A DNA stretch of 56,717 bases from DASPKX01 sp035627835 (GTDB lineage Bacteria; Verrucomicrobiota; Verrucomicrobiia; Limisphaerales; SXQI01). Of this stretch, positions 33,923-42,791 are shown piece by piece; positions within the stretch are counted from its first letter, which is position 1; every line of letters begins with the position of its first letter. The notes under the pieces were generated by a model. The model was not told where the DNA came from. It ran no database searches and worked only from the letters and a program-made list of their open reading frames with translations. The stretch is from positions 1 through 56,717 of the forward strand of contig DASPKX010000111.1 in NCBI GenBank assembly GCA_035627835.1, written 5' to 3'. The position numbers and the translations under genes are program-made.

Positions 33923-34630
33923 TCAGGAAAGTTTCTTCTTCGCGTCTTCGGGAACGGTGACGGTGGTGGCGCCGACATCCTTGATCTCAACGGTTGTCGT
34001 GCGATCCACTTCACGATCGTTGCCGTTGAAGCTGACGGAGCCTTTCACGTTGTATTCGTATTTGGAGAGAGCGCCGTCTTTGGTCCAGAACTTGACGGTG
34101 CCTTTGCCACCGCTAACCGTCGGGCCTTCGCCGCCACCTGCGCCGCCCCGGCGCATCGTCAGGAAGCCTTTGGCTGCTTCCTCGGTCAGTTCCGCCTTGT
34201 ACGCGTCGCCTTCCTTCGTCAGCGCCTTGGCGCCGGTGAGGAGCCGCTCCGCTTGAGCGGTGGGAGCTTCAGCGCGGCGTGCGAGGCCGCCCATAAAGCG
34301 GCCGGCGCCTTCACCGCCTTCGAGTTCGGCGGCGCTTTGCCAGCCGTCTTGGGTTTTGATGGCGGCTTTGTCGCCTTTGCGGACAACTTCATAGGTGGTG
34401 TCGCGCATGGAACCGGTCATGTGCAAAACACCTTCTTTATCCACTTTACCGGTAATAGCGCCCTGCCCAGGGCCCTGGGAATTGGCGTTCTCGCTTTTTT
34501 GAGTCCAGCTGTAGCTGCCGGCTTTGGAGAGTTTCTCGATGGCTGCTTTGACCTCGTCTTTAGGTTCAGCAGCGGTAATGGAAAGGGCGGCCACAATCGC
34601 GAGCAGCCCGACATTCAGGAATGATTTCAT
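33923..34630 (-). CDS. Secreted protein of unknown function
   Basis: A 235-residue exported protein. Signal peptide 'LNVGLLAIVAALSITAAEP' is cleaved near residue 20. The mature part ('VKAAIEKLSKAGSYSWTQ') resembles the LppX/LolA-like beta-fold by alternating strands such as 'KVDKEGVLHMTGSMRDTTYE' and 'KGTVKFWTKDGALSKYEYN'. A glycine-rich 'RRGGAGGGEGPTVSGGKG' stretch lies in the middle. The ATG at 34630 is chosen for the signal peptide. It is followed by a strong terminator. Two hairpins separate it from the small membrane-protein gene upstream on the same strand. I cannot assign a function. Confidence 0.6.
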   Translation of the reverse strand: MKSFLNVGLLAIVAALSITAAEPKDEVKAAIEKLSKAGSYSWTQKSENANSQGPGQGAITGKVDKEGVLHMTGSMRDTTYEVVRKGDKAAIKTQDGWQSAAELEGGEGAGRFMGGLARRAEAPTAQAERLLTGAKALTKEGDAYKAELTEEAAKGFLTMRRGGAGGGEGPTVSGGKGTVKFWTKDGALSKYEYNVKGSVSFNGNDREVDRTTTVEIKDVGATTVTVPEDAKKKLS

Positions 34631-34676
34631 AAGTTCTGGTTTGTTGCGTGCGCATCCAGCGCTAAACCAACCAGAC

Positions 34677-34737
34677 GTAACCCGCAATCGGGGGGTTACA
34701 GATTTCGAACGACGGGCCGGGCGTGATCAGCCCGGCC
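34677..34737. other. Two consecutive hairpins between small genes
   Basis: GTAACCC...GGGTTAC (34677-34699, 7-bp arms) and GGCCGGGC-GTGATCA-GCCCGGCC (34715-34737, perfect 8-bp arms) sit just downstream of the 40-residue membrane-protein gene on the minus strand. Neither has a T-run. The second could be its terminator. Confidence 0.5.
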
Positions 34738-34748
34738 ATCGCTCGTCA

Positions 34749-34871
34749 TCAGGTGCATCCTCGCAGGAGAAACAACCCCAACAAAACGGGGATTGGCACC
34801 CCAATCAGCCATAGGAACGCCCAGCCGACCTTCCCTTCCTGACCCTTCAGCTTCTTTTCAACGAATTTCAT
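34749..34871 (-). CDS. 40-residue membrane protein with a strong ribosome-binding site
   Basis: A small gene below usual length cut-offs. It starts with an amphipathic, lysine-rich segment ('MKFVEKKLKGQEGKVGW') followed by one hydrophobic helix ('FLWLIGVPIPVLLGLFLL') and ends 'RGCT'. GGAGGTGGGAAT before the ATG (34871) is an excellent Shine-Dalgarno sequence with normal spacing. That and the clean hydrophobic profile argue for a real gene. I have a sense that short proteins ending in RGC(T) with 'GVPIP' occur widely in Verrucomicrobia, but their role is unknown to me. Confidence 0.75.
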   Translation of the reverse strand: MKFVEKKLKGQEGKVGWAFLWLIGVPIPVLLGLFLLRGCT

Positions 34872-35034
34872 ATTCCCACCTCCCCTCACCCACAAAGTCG
34901 CCCTCAGGCTGAAGTTCATCAATCTTAGTGAGGAGCCGAACCGGGCATCGGGGTGGTTGCGTGGCGACGCTCATCCGGTCGCTGATCTAGCGTTTTCATT
35001 TGTCTCCACGGAAGGGCTCACGCAATTTTCGAGG

Positions 35035-35925
35035 ATGCTGAGTTTGGAAATGCTCGCGGAGCTGCAACAATGGCACGAGGAGGCGTTGCGTGCGCGGGTG
35101 GCAGAATTCGCGATCGGCGCAACCCAGTTCGATTTCAACACGCGGCCAGCGATCATGGGGGTCGTTAATCTTTCCCGCGATTCGTGGTATCGCGAAAGTG
35201 TTTCGCCCTCCAGTGCGGCGGCAGCCAAACGCGCTCGTGTGCTCGCGGCGCAGGGCGCTCAGATCATCGACATTGGTGTTGAATCCACCTTGGCGCATGC
35301 CGAGCGGTTTGGGGAACACCAGCAGATCACAGCGTTGCGGCCTGTGCTTGAAGAGCTGCGCGGTGATCAGTTGATTCTCTCCATTGAAACGTATGAGCCG
35401 GAGGTCGCTCGTGCAGTCCTGAAGCTGGGCGCAAACGTCATCAATCTTACCGGGCCAGCGAAGTCGGATGATGTTTACATCGCAGTGGCTGAGCACGATG
35501 CAGCAGTCATTATCTGCTATGTCGAAGGGTCCAATGTGCGCGAGGTGTCAGACTTCAACCTCACTGGTGATCCGATCCCGCGCATGCATGAGTTTTTCGC
35601 GAGAGAGATCGAACGCGCAACTGCCCGGGGTGTGCGGAAGATCTTCATCGATCCAGGACTCGGCTTCTACTACCGGAATTTGCAGGACAGCAGTGTGCGA
35701 GTGAAACACCAGATGCTTACGTTCCTGAACACCTTTCGCTTGAGGGCGTTGGGCTGGCCGGTCTGCCATGCGTTGCCGCATGCCTTCGACTACTTCCAGG
35801 AAGAAGTGCGCTCGGCTGAGCCGTTCTTCGCGGTGCTCGCGGCTCTAGGCAAAACGGATCTGTTCCGCACACATGAAGTGCCCAAGGTGCGGGCGGTGCT
35901 CGACACCTTAGAGACAATTCGTTAA
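35035..35925 (+). CDS. Divergent dihydropteroate-synthase-like (pterin-binding fold) protein
   Basis: About 296 residues of a TIM-barrel protein related to FolP. Family blocks are kept in order: 'AIMGVVNLSRDSWY' (FolP N..PDS), 'IIDIGVESTLAHAERFG', 'ILSIETYEPEVARAVL', 'ANVINLTGPA', 'KIFIDPGLGFYY' and 'RTHEVPKVR'. Several substrate-binding residues differ: the Asp in the DTY motif is Glu ('ETY'), the STRPG loop is 'STLAH', and the SRK motif before the last helix is absent ('LPHAFDY'). It may therefore be a paralogue with another pterin or methyl-transfer role. The start is uncertain: ATG 35035, ATG 35050 or an upstream TTG 34957. It converges with the giant protein gene, sharing four bases. Confidence 0.7.
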   Translation: MLSLEMLAELQQWHEEALRARVAEFAIGATQFDFNTRPAIMGVVNLSRDSWYRESVSPSSAAAAKRARVLAAQGAQIIDIGVESTLAHAERFGEHQQITALRPVLEELRGDQLILSIETYEPEVARAVLKLGANVINLTGPAKSDDVYIAVAEHDAAVIICYVEGSNVREVSDFNLTGDPIPRMHEFFAREIERATARGVRKIFIDPGLGFYYRNLQDSSVRVKHQMLTFLNTFRLRALGWPVCHALPHAFDYFQEEVRSAEPFFAVLAALGKTDLFRTHEVPKVRAVLDTLETIR

Positions 35926-38900
35926 CGCGCTGGTTCGGTGACCACTCGGTAGAATCGGCGGCCTGCGGTTGGCGGAATATTTGCCGAAACCACCTGAACA
36001 TTTGGGCTCGGCGCAGTGAGGTGAACAATCGCCCAAGGGGCTCGCCCATCGGAGCTGCTTTCGAGGCGATAACTGCGATTGGCCTGGGCTTCGTAGGCGA
36101 TTCGCAGTTCGCCAGTTGGCAAACGCTCATAGTAGATCTGCAGCACACTGGTGGCGCGGCGTGGATTCGTGCCGGTTAAATACTCATGCAGGTTCGAAGC
36201 GCCATCGCCGTCGAAGTCACTGTTCGCATCAGCCACAGAGGTGTCGAGCCCGTGGGCGATTTCCCAACTGTCGGGGAGACCGTCCGCGTCAGCATCTTCC
36301 ACCTGCGAGGCGGCCGGTTCGTAGAATGCAGTGACGAAAGTCGGGCGTTGCATTGAAATATTCGTAACGGTGTGAAGGAGTCCCGCGCTGTTCGTTTGGA
36401 GGTGGCCTTCAATGTCCCAGCCAGCGAAGCGGTAGGTCACATTGCTGCGCGTGAGTGTATCCGGAGCTGTCGGGGTGGTGGCGAATGTGCCAGATGTCCA
36501 CCAACTCAACGGCAGCTGTTCTGCGAAACGTGCCTGCAAAGTGTAGAGCTGCGCATGGCCTGGCGTGGAGTTCGTCGTTGCCGCAAAAGGAGCGCCCGCA
36601 ATCAAACTCTCATCGTCTGCCGCGAGGGCATTGCCGAACATGGCTTCGGCGCCGCCGAAGCCATTGGTCAGGGTTCGTTTGTGAACATACTTGTTCGTCT
36701 CCAGCGCGAATTGGTAGAGGGCGCCGTCGGCCGCTGAAGCGCCTTCAGCCAAAGGCGCGCCCACATACAGGAGCCCCTGGCTCGCAGCCACGGCCTCCCC
36801 GAAGCGTTGGCCGTGCTGTGCCGCGGGCGGGAATATCTCCTGCCCGGAAGCCAAGCCTTGCTCGGGGGTAATCCTGTACACGAACACTCGGCCTCCGCCA
36901 CTGTCGTCGGGAGCGCCAACGAGAACCTGCTTGTTGTCAATGGCAACAGAGGCGCCGAATGCTCCGAGGTTCAGAACATTTGTTTCGCTGACGCGTGAGG
37001 TTAAGGCAGCAGGACGTCCGGCGGATAGGTTATAGAGGTAGATCGCGCCTGTTCTCCGATTGTCGCCACTGAGGGCCGCGGGGGCGCCGACCACCAGATA
37101 AGGCGCATCGAGAGCCACGGAGTGGCCGAATCGCTCGCGCATACCGGGCCCACCGGGTGTCAAGGTCGCGGCGGTTGACCAGCGTGTGGATTGCCGGGTG
37201 TAGATCAAAGCCAATCCGCTGCCTGTTTGCGTGTTAGCGCCAAGAGGAGCGCCCACAACAAGGTTCGTCGCATTGAGAGCCATACTCGCGTCGCCAAACG
37301 ACGCCGGGTTTGTGGTCTGTATCAAAGGCTCGGATCCCCATGCGCGCGAGGCTGAGGAGTAGCTGTAGGGGAACAGAACAAGCAAGCCATTCCGAACCGC
37401 GGCGACAACCACGTGTTGGTCGTGGATCGCAACTGCCATTCCGAAGTGTTGAGCGTCCGCCGAGGTGATCGTTCGATGGAATCCCCAGCCTTTGGCTGTT
37501 CTCTGGAAAAGATGCACCGCTCCTGGGCGAGAACCTGTAACGCTGCCCCGGGCGAAGGGCGCGCCGATGATTGCCCAGTCACCACTTACAGCAACAGCCC
37601 AGCCAAACAAGCTCTCTGAGGCAGAATTGGTTGCGCCCAGAGAAACTGGCGTGAAGGCATCAGGAGCTTCGGGCAAGCGGAAGACCTGTCGCGGGCTGAG
37701 TGCATGCTCAAGGTTCCAGATCCATGTCAAAGTTGAATTTGTATAGAGAGTAAAGCTGACCGAACGAGCCGCGCCACTTGGAGCGCTGCCGGTGCCGTTG
37801 AACCCGTCGAACACGTAGCGGGTGAGCCCGGTTGAGAATGGCTCGTTGGTGACAAACAATGTGATGTTCGTGCCAATGGCTAACCGGTGCTCGCCATAAG
37901 GAAACGGAAGCGATTCACCCAATTGCGGTGCGCCATAGATCGTGAGGGTGGTAGTCGGCATGCTGGTGGGGTCCAGCGGGTTGGAGCCAACACTGATTTC
38001 GGTTCCATCCGAGTGGCCGTCCTCATCCGTGTCGGTTTTTCGCGGATTCGTTTGGAGCTGGAACTCGCGCCAATTTGGCAATTGATCTCCATCTGCGTCA
38101 GCCAGGGCGCCGGCATCGGTGGTTGGGAAGCCGTGTTCGTGCAGCCAGGCTTTCGGCACCTGGTTTGTGACCGTCTCAGCTTCAAAGGTGGCGGTTAGAT
38201 AAAGGCGCTGAGTGACGACGAGTGAGAGATTCGTTTCAGTGGCGACGCGTGCGCCGGTCCAGCCATTGAACTTCGAGAAAATACCGGGGGTGGCGCGCAG
38301 TTGAACAGAAGAGCCTTCGGCAAACCAATTCGAGCTGACGTTGACCGAGCCGGGGCCTTGCACATCGACCTTCACCAGGTGCTCCGCAGTCCAGTTCCAT
38401 GTGAGCGTTGAATCCTGCGTGAGCTTGAAGGTGACGGAGTTGGTGGACCCGCTTGCAGGCACATCCCCTGTGCCCGACCAGCCACGGGCGCTATAACGTG
38501 AGCCATCGCCGTCCAACACCGTTGAAGGAGCATTGGCGGTCACGGTTTCACCTTTGGGGACGAAGTTGCTGCCGTAGGAGAACGGATGCGGCGCCCCGAT
38601 GCGGACCGTGGAAGAGTTTACAACGAGCAAGGAGTCGTCTGTCATGGTCCAGGCCTGGAGCCCGGCCGTGGAGGCAACATAGAGCACACCGCCCGCAAGG
38701 CTAAGCTCACCGCCGACGGGTATCTCCTGACGCAGCTCACGGGTGAACAGGTCAAAGACATAAGTGCGCGCATCCCATGAGGCGATCAATGAGTCGTCTG
38801 TGAGAATTGGCTGCATGGCGGTTGTATTCGACGGGTTTGAACCTGGCCGCATGTATTGTCCGAGCCTTTCACCAGTGTGCTCTCTAAAAGCTACGACGGA

Positions 38901-41900
38901 CGTTCCGTCGAGGATGTAAACCACTCCCCGTGCGACCGCAGGGTAACCCAGGAATGATCCCTCTTGCGTCCAAGCGACGGCCCTCGTGGCGAGATTGACT
39001 GCGCTGATCTTTCCGGGGGAGGCCACGAGGGCATATCCGTTGCCGATCACGACCGTGCGCGTGGATCCCCACCCAGCGGAAGGTAGAGTGACGCTCCAGA
39101 GCGCAGCTCCAGTCGCCGTGTCATGCTCAGTGAGGGTTCCGTTGATGCAGCTATAGAGGCGGTTGCTCGAATACGCGGGAGTCCAACCGTCCTCCTGTGG
39201 GAGTTCACGGAAAAACTTTTGGGTTCCAGAAGCTTCGTCATAGCCGTACATGCCGCCGTAATAGCCGCCCTGGATGTACACGCCTCCATCCGCGACGACG
39301 GGCGGCAGGTGGGAACTCCATTGCACAGCGAAGGGCGCGCGCCAACGTTGTTCGCCGCTCTCAGGGTCCAGACGAATCACATAAGAGTCAGCGCCATGAT
39401 TTCCCCGCTGCACGTACACACCCGATTCCGTGACGGTCGGAGCGGTCATTGAATGAGGCATCGGTTGAAAAGTTCTGCTCCATAATTGCGCTCCAGAGTA
39501 TTCACTGAACGCGCTCACAGAAGGCGCATAGGTGGCGAAGACCCGATGATCCCGCACACTCACTGCCCCGTTCGGCCGATTGGGAACGGTCCATCGCCAC
39601 TTGAAACTTTTTCCTCCCAGAAACCCTGGTGTGTAACTCGCGTGCTGGGGGCCATTGCCGAAGGCGGTCCATGACTCGCCTAAGGAGCCGTCGTTGGGCG
39701 GGGCAAACAAACCAACAATGCGGCGCGGACGATCCATTGTTAACGTGAGCGGATTGGTTTCCTCCTTGCCCGCTGGAACATCTCCCATCCAACGCAGGAA
39801 GCGCATTCCTGATTCGGGAACCGCAGTGAGCGTCACGGTCGAGTTCACAGTCTGCCAACCATTGGCCGCCGTAACAGCGCCCGGGCCCGAAGCGTAGCTG
39901 GAAAGCTCGTGCTCGGCTAAAAGCCATCGGAAGCGGAGCAAGGTGTCATTCGTGACGGCAAAAACGACGGAATGCAGGCTTCCGGTTCCGTTGGCTCCCT
40001 CGAGTTCCCAGCCGTTGGCGAGATAGCGTGTTCCCTGCACCTCAATCACCGGCTGAACGGAATTGGTGACGAGCATGCCGACTGGCACGGAGTTCGTGCC
40101 GTAGGGAAAGGGATGGGCCGTTCCGATCCGAGGTGTTCCCCCTTCGACAATTAATCGAAGCGTTGGGGCGCTCCCCCAGGCGGAGACCACACCATCGCGA
40201 GTGGCCAAGTAAAGGACGCCATCGGCAAGACTTGGGATGCTAACGGGCGCGAGGCGCTGCCGCAATTCACCTGTGTGCAAGTTGTAGATGAGCGTGCCGT
40301 CTGAGCCGCTGGTGATGAGCACATCATCGGTGATGATCGGTTGGTTCACGAAGCCATCGAGAGGCACCGGATAACGCATCACCACATCGCCCGAGGTTGA
40401 GGCGACGGCAATGATGTTTGTTGCGCCTTCGTGAGCATAGACGAGGCCGTTGGCAACCGCGGGGGTGCCGCTGAATGAACCCTGGCGGCGCCACCTGATC
40501 GCGCGGGTGTCAGCATCGATGCACACAAGGGCGCCGGTGCTCGCCACATAGATTTGGCCATCCACAACTGAAAGGCTGCGGTTCATCGTCCACCCATGCC
40601 AATCCCAACCCAGGCTTACGGTCCAGAGTTGGGCGCCGGTTAGAGGGTTGTGCTCGCGGACCTCCCCAGCGACGAACGAGAAGAGGCGGCCGTTCCAAAA
40701 CGCCGGGGTCCATTTGTCATATTGCGCCAGGGTGTGGAAAAAGAGCTGCTGCCCGTTGGTTTCGAAGCCATACATGCCGCCATAAGAGCCGCCGTTCACG
40801 TAAACACGGCCTTCGGGCGTGACGACCGGAGCCATGTACTCCTCCCATTGCGCGCCAAAGGGCGCTTTCCAAATGATCTCCCCATTCGAGGCGTTGATCC
40901 GGTAGAGCTGCGAATCGCTGCTATGGTTCCCGCGCTGCACATAAACGCTGCCGTTGGCGTAGGTTGGCGGGTTCACGGAGCGTGGCGTGGGAGGAAGCGG
41001 GCGCTCCCAAAGCACCTGTCCGGAGTGCTCACTCAACGCCCAAAGACGACCTTCGCCAAAGTAGGCATGGGGGGCGACGTACACCCTATGCTCAGCCACT
41101 GCAACCTGGTGCAAGGCCACACCGAGGTTTGCAGACCAGCGCGGGGTGAACTTGTTTGTGCCGAGCGCGCCGGGGAAGTAGCCGGAGTGCCCAGTGTCCC
41201 GGCCGAAAGTGGGCCACTCACCCATCAGGCCAGAGTTTGTTCCTTCAGGAATAAACACAGCCCCGACGCTGCGCGCTTTATCCATGAGGAGTGAAATAGA
41301 GGATTGCTCAGCGCGGTCGGCGGGAACATCCCCCACCCAACGAAGAAACCTCCATCCGGGCGCTGGGGTGGCCTGCAAGGAAGCTTGTGTGCCGGCGGGC
41401 ACCCATTTTTCCGGGTGGTCGACGGCGCCCTGGCCGGTATGACGAACGTTGAGGGCGTAATCTGTCGCGCGCCATTTCCATGTCAAAGTCGCGTTGTTCG
41501 TCGCTGTGAAGCTTACGAGGTTGGTCGTGGCGCCAGGCGCTGCGGTGACGCCGAGCAATTCATGGCCGTCGATCACATACCTGGCGGTGGCGCTTTCCGC
41601 TGTTGCCGGAACGCCATTCGTCACTTGCTCGCCTCTGACGACATAGTTCGTGCCATAACCAACCGGGAGGCCCACTTCCTCGGGAACGCCGCGGATGAGC
41701 CAGCGAACGTAGGTGTCGATCTTTTGCGCGTGGCGGTAGTAAGCCACGCCGCCCGCAACGGTGACGAAAACGGTCTCACCATCACCGGAGACCTTCACGC
41801 GCCCCTGGGTGAAAGCGTGATTGCCCGTGTGCTCGAACCGATGGCCGACGTTGACGCGGCTGATTTCCTGAAGCGTGCTGGAATTGTACAAACGCACTTC

Positions 41901-42701
41901 CTGGCTTTCGGCCCATGGAAGGAAGAGGCCATCCTTGGCGGGATGGTAGGCTGCAGCGATGGGTTGCCCGCTGGCGTAGGCGCCGATGCTGGCGAACTTC
42001 TTGAAGCCCGCGTCGTAAACGAAGGTGCTGCCGTAGGTGGGTATGGACATCTGGCTCCCGTCGCGATTGAGAGCGACTTCGAAGTTATACCAGCCGGTTC
42101 CTTCCGGGCTTTGACGCAAGGCCTGAGCTTCAGCGTCAAAAAGAAAGAAGCTGCCGCCCGAGCCGCCGGATTCAACAATGGCAACGTGCCGGCGATCACC
42201 ACTGGCGGAGAGCATGGCTTGTGAAATGTTCGGGCCAAAGTTTGTTTGAGTGTTGGCAGCGGGATCGAGAAGGACGACTGGGAAGCTCCCAATGGTGGAG
42301 GCGAGAATATTTCCGGTGTGTGTAAAAACGGCAGACCAGGTTCCGCCAAGGCCCCAGGAGCGATCTATCAGCAACTTCCGGCTGGAAAGATCCCGCAGAT
42401 CGACCAGATGAACCCAGCAGTTGGACCCATTGCCCATGGAATCTGTGGCGACGAGGAATTTTTGGTCCGCTGAAATATCCACGGAGCGAAGAGAGCCGCC
42501 GATCTCGATCGGCTGGCGAAATCCTTCAATGCCCAAATCGTAGCGCAGGATGCGGGTGCCCGCAGTGATGTAGAGCGTGTTGCGCTCGGCGCTGTGAACC
42601 ATGTCCACCCGCTCGGGCGCGGAGATTTGCTTCACGACAGTTTGGCAAAGCGAAGTGACGCCGAGGCAAAAGAGGGCCAGCAGGCCGAGCAGGGGTTTCA
42701 T
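35922..42701 (-). CDS. Giant secreted multi-propeller repeat protein (2259 residues)
   Basis: Signal peptide ('LLGLLALFCLGVTSLC'). Then an N-terminal beta-propeller (about 25-360); InlB-B-repeat-like domains (first near 400-470, 'TGQGAVDHPEKWVPAGTQ'); two long homologous PQQ-like propellers (about 490-850 and 1000-1355), each followed by another InlB-like domain; two Asp-rich calcium-binding segments ('DADGDQLPNWREF', 'DTDEDGHSDGTE' near 1525-1580; 'DADADGLPDSWEIA' near 2130); an FG-GAP-type propeller (about 1680-2050) with 'VGAP' repeats; and a C-terminal 'LTGTNPRRATSVL' region with 'SYRLESS', typical of Verrucomicrobia exported proteins. The propeller-plus-InlB unit of about 500 residues is duplicated. 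It is likely a surface or extracellular binding protein. The ATG at 42701 is chosen for the signal peptide. The gene is monocistronic. Confidence 0.85.
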   Translation of the reverse strand: MKPLLGLLALFCLGVTSLCQTVVKQISAPERVDMVHSAERNTLYITAGTRILRYDLGIEGFRQPIEIGGSLRSVDISADQKFLVATDSMGNGSNCWVHLVDLRDLSSRKLLIDRSWGLGGTWSAVFTHTGNILASTIGSFPVVLLDPAANTQTNFGPNISQAMLSASGDRRHVAIVESGGSGGSFFLFDAEAQALRQSPEGTGWYNFEVALNRDGSQMSIPTYGSTFVYDAGFKKFASIGAYASGQPIAAAYHPAKDGLFLPWAESQEVRLYNSSTLQEISRVNVGHRFEHTGNHAFTQGRVKVSGDGETVFVTVAGGVAYYRHAQKIDTYVRWLIRGVPEEVGLPVGYGTNYVVRGEQVTNGVPATAESATARYVIDGHELLGVTAAPGATTNLVSFTATNNATLTWKWRATDYALNVRHTGQGAVDHPEKWVPAGTQASLQATPAPGWRFLRWVGDVPADRAEQSSISLLMDKARSVGAVFIPEGTNSGLMGEWPTFGRDTGHSGYFPGALGTNKFTPRWSANLGVALHQVAVAEHRVYVAPHAYFGEGRLWALSEHSGQVLWERPLPPTPRSVNPPTYANGSVYVQRGNHSSDSQLYRINASNGEIIWKAPFGAQWEEYMAPVVTPEGRVYVNGGSYGGMYGFETNGQQLFFHTLAQYDKWTPAFWNGRLFSFVAGEVREHNPLTGAQLWTVSLGWDWHGWTMNRSLSVVDGQIYVASTGALVCIDADTRAIRWRRQGSFSGTPAVANGLVYAHEGATNIIAVASTSGDVVMRYPVPLDGFVNQPIITDDVLITSGSDGTLIYNLHTGELRQRLAPVSIPSLADGVLYLATRDGVVSAWGSAPTLRLIVEGGTPRIGTAHPFPYGTNSVPVGMLVTNSVQPVIEVQGTRYLANGWELEGANGTGSLHSVVFAVTNDTLLRFRWLLAEHELSSYASGPGAVTAANGWQTVNSTVTLTAVPESGMRFLRWMGDVPAGKEETNPLTLTMDRPRRIVGLFAPPNDGSLGESWTAFGNGPQHASYTPGFLGGKSFKWRWTVPNRPNGAVSVRDHRVFATYAPSVSAFSEYSGAQLWSRTFQPMPHSMTAPTVTESGVYVQRGNHGADSYVIRLDPESGEQRWRAPFAVQWSSHLPPVVADGGVYIQGGYYGGMYGYDEASGTQKFFRELPQEDGWTPAYSSNRLYSCINGTLTEHDTATGAALWSVTLPSAGWGSTRTVVIGNGYALVASPGKISAVNLATRAVAWTQEGSFLGYPAVARGVVYILDGTSVVAFREHTGERLGQYMRPGSNPSNTTAMQPILTDDSLIASWDARTYVFDLFTRELRQEIPVGGELSLAGGVLYVASTAGLQAWTMTDDSLLVVNSSTVRIGAPHPFSYGSNFVPKGETVTANAPSTVLDGDGSRYSARGWSGTGDVPASGSTNSVTFKLTQDSTLTWNWTAEHLVKVDVQGPGSVNVSSNWFAEGSSVQLRATPGIFSKFNGWTGARVATETNLSLVVTQRLYLTATFEAETVTNQVPKAWLHEHGFPTTDAGALADADGDQLPNWREFQLQTNPRKTDTDEDGHSDGTEISVGSNPLDPTSMPTTTLTIYGAPQLGESLPFPYGEHRLAIGTNITLFVTNEPFSTGLTRYVFDGFNGTGSAPSGAARSVSFTLYTNSTLTWIWNLEHALSPRQVFRLPEAPDAFTPVSLGATNSASESLFGWAVAVSGDWAIIGAPFARGSVTGSRPGAVHLFQRTAKGWGFHRTITSADAQHFGMAVAIHDQHVVVAAVRNGLLVLFPYSYSSASRAWGSEPLIQTTNPASFGDASMALNATNLVVGAPLGANTQTGSGLALIYTRQSTRWSTAATLTPGGPGMRERFGHSVALDAPYLVVGAPAALSGDNRRTGAIYLYNLSAGRPAALTSRVSETNVLNLGAFGASVAIDNKQVLVGAPDDSGGGRVFVYRITPEQGLASGQEIFPPAAQHGQRFGEAVAASQGLLYVGAPLAEGASAADGALYQFALETNKYVHKRTLTNGFGGAEAMFGNALAADDESLIAGAPFAATTNSTPGHAQLYTLQARFAEQLPLSWWTSGTFATTPTAPDTLTRSNVTYRFAGWDIEGHLQTNSAGLLHTVTNISMQRPTFVTAFYEPAASQVEDADADGLPDSWEIAHGLDTSVADANSDFDGDGASNLHEYLTGTNPRRATSVLQIYYERLPTGELRIAYEAQANRSYRLESSSDGRAPWAIVHLTAPSPNVQVVSANIPPTAGRRFYRVVTEPAR

Positions 42702-42791
42702 AGAAGCGCCTAGTTTTATCAGGTTGTAGCGCCAAAGGCATAAGCCAGCAAGGAGCTTGGCTCCTGGGCAAAGGCTCCGTATAGATGTGGC

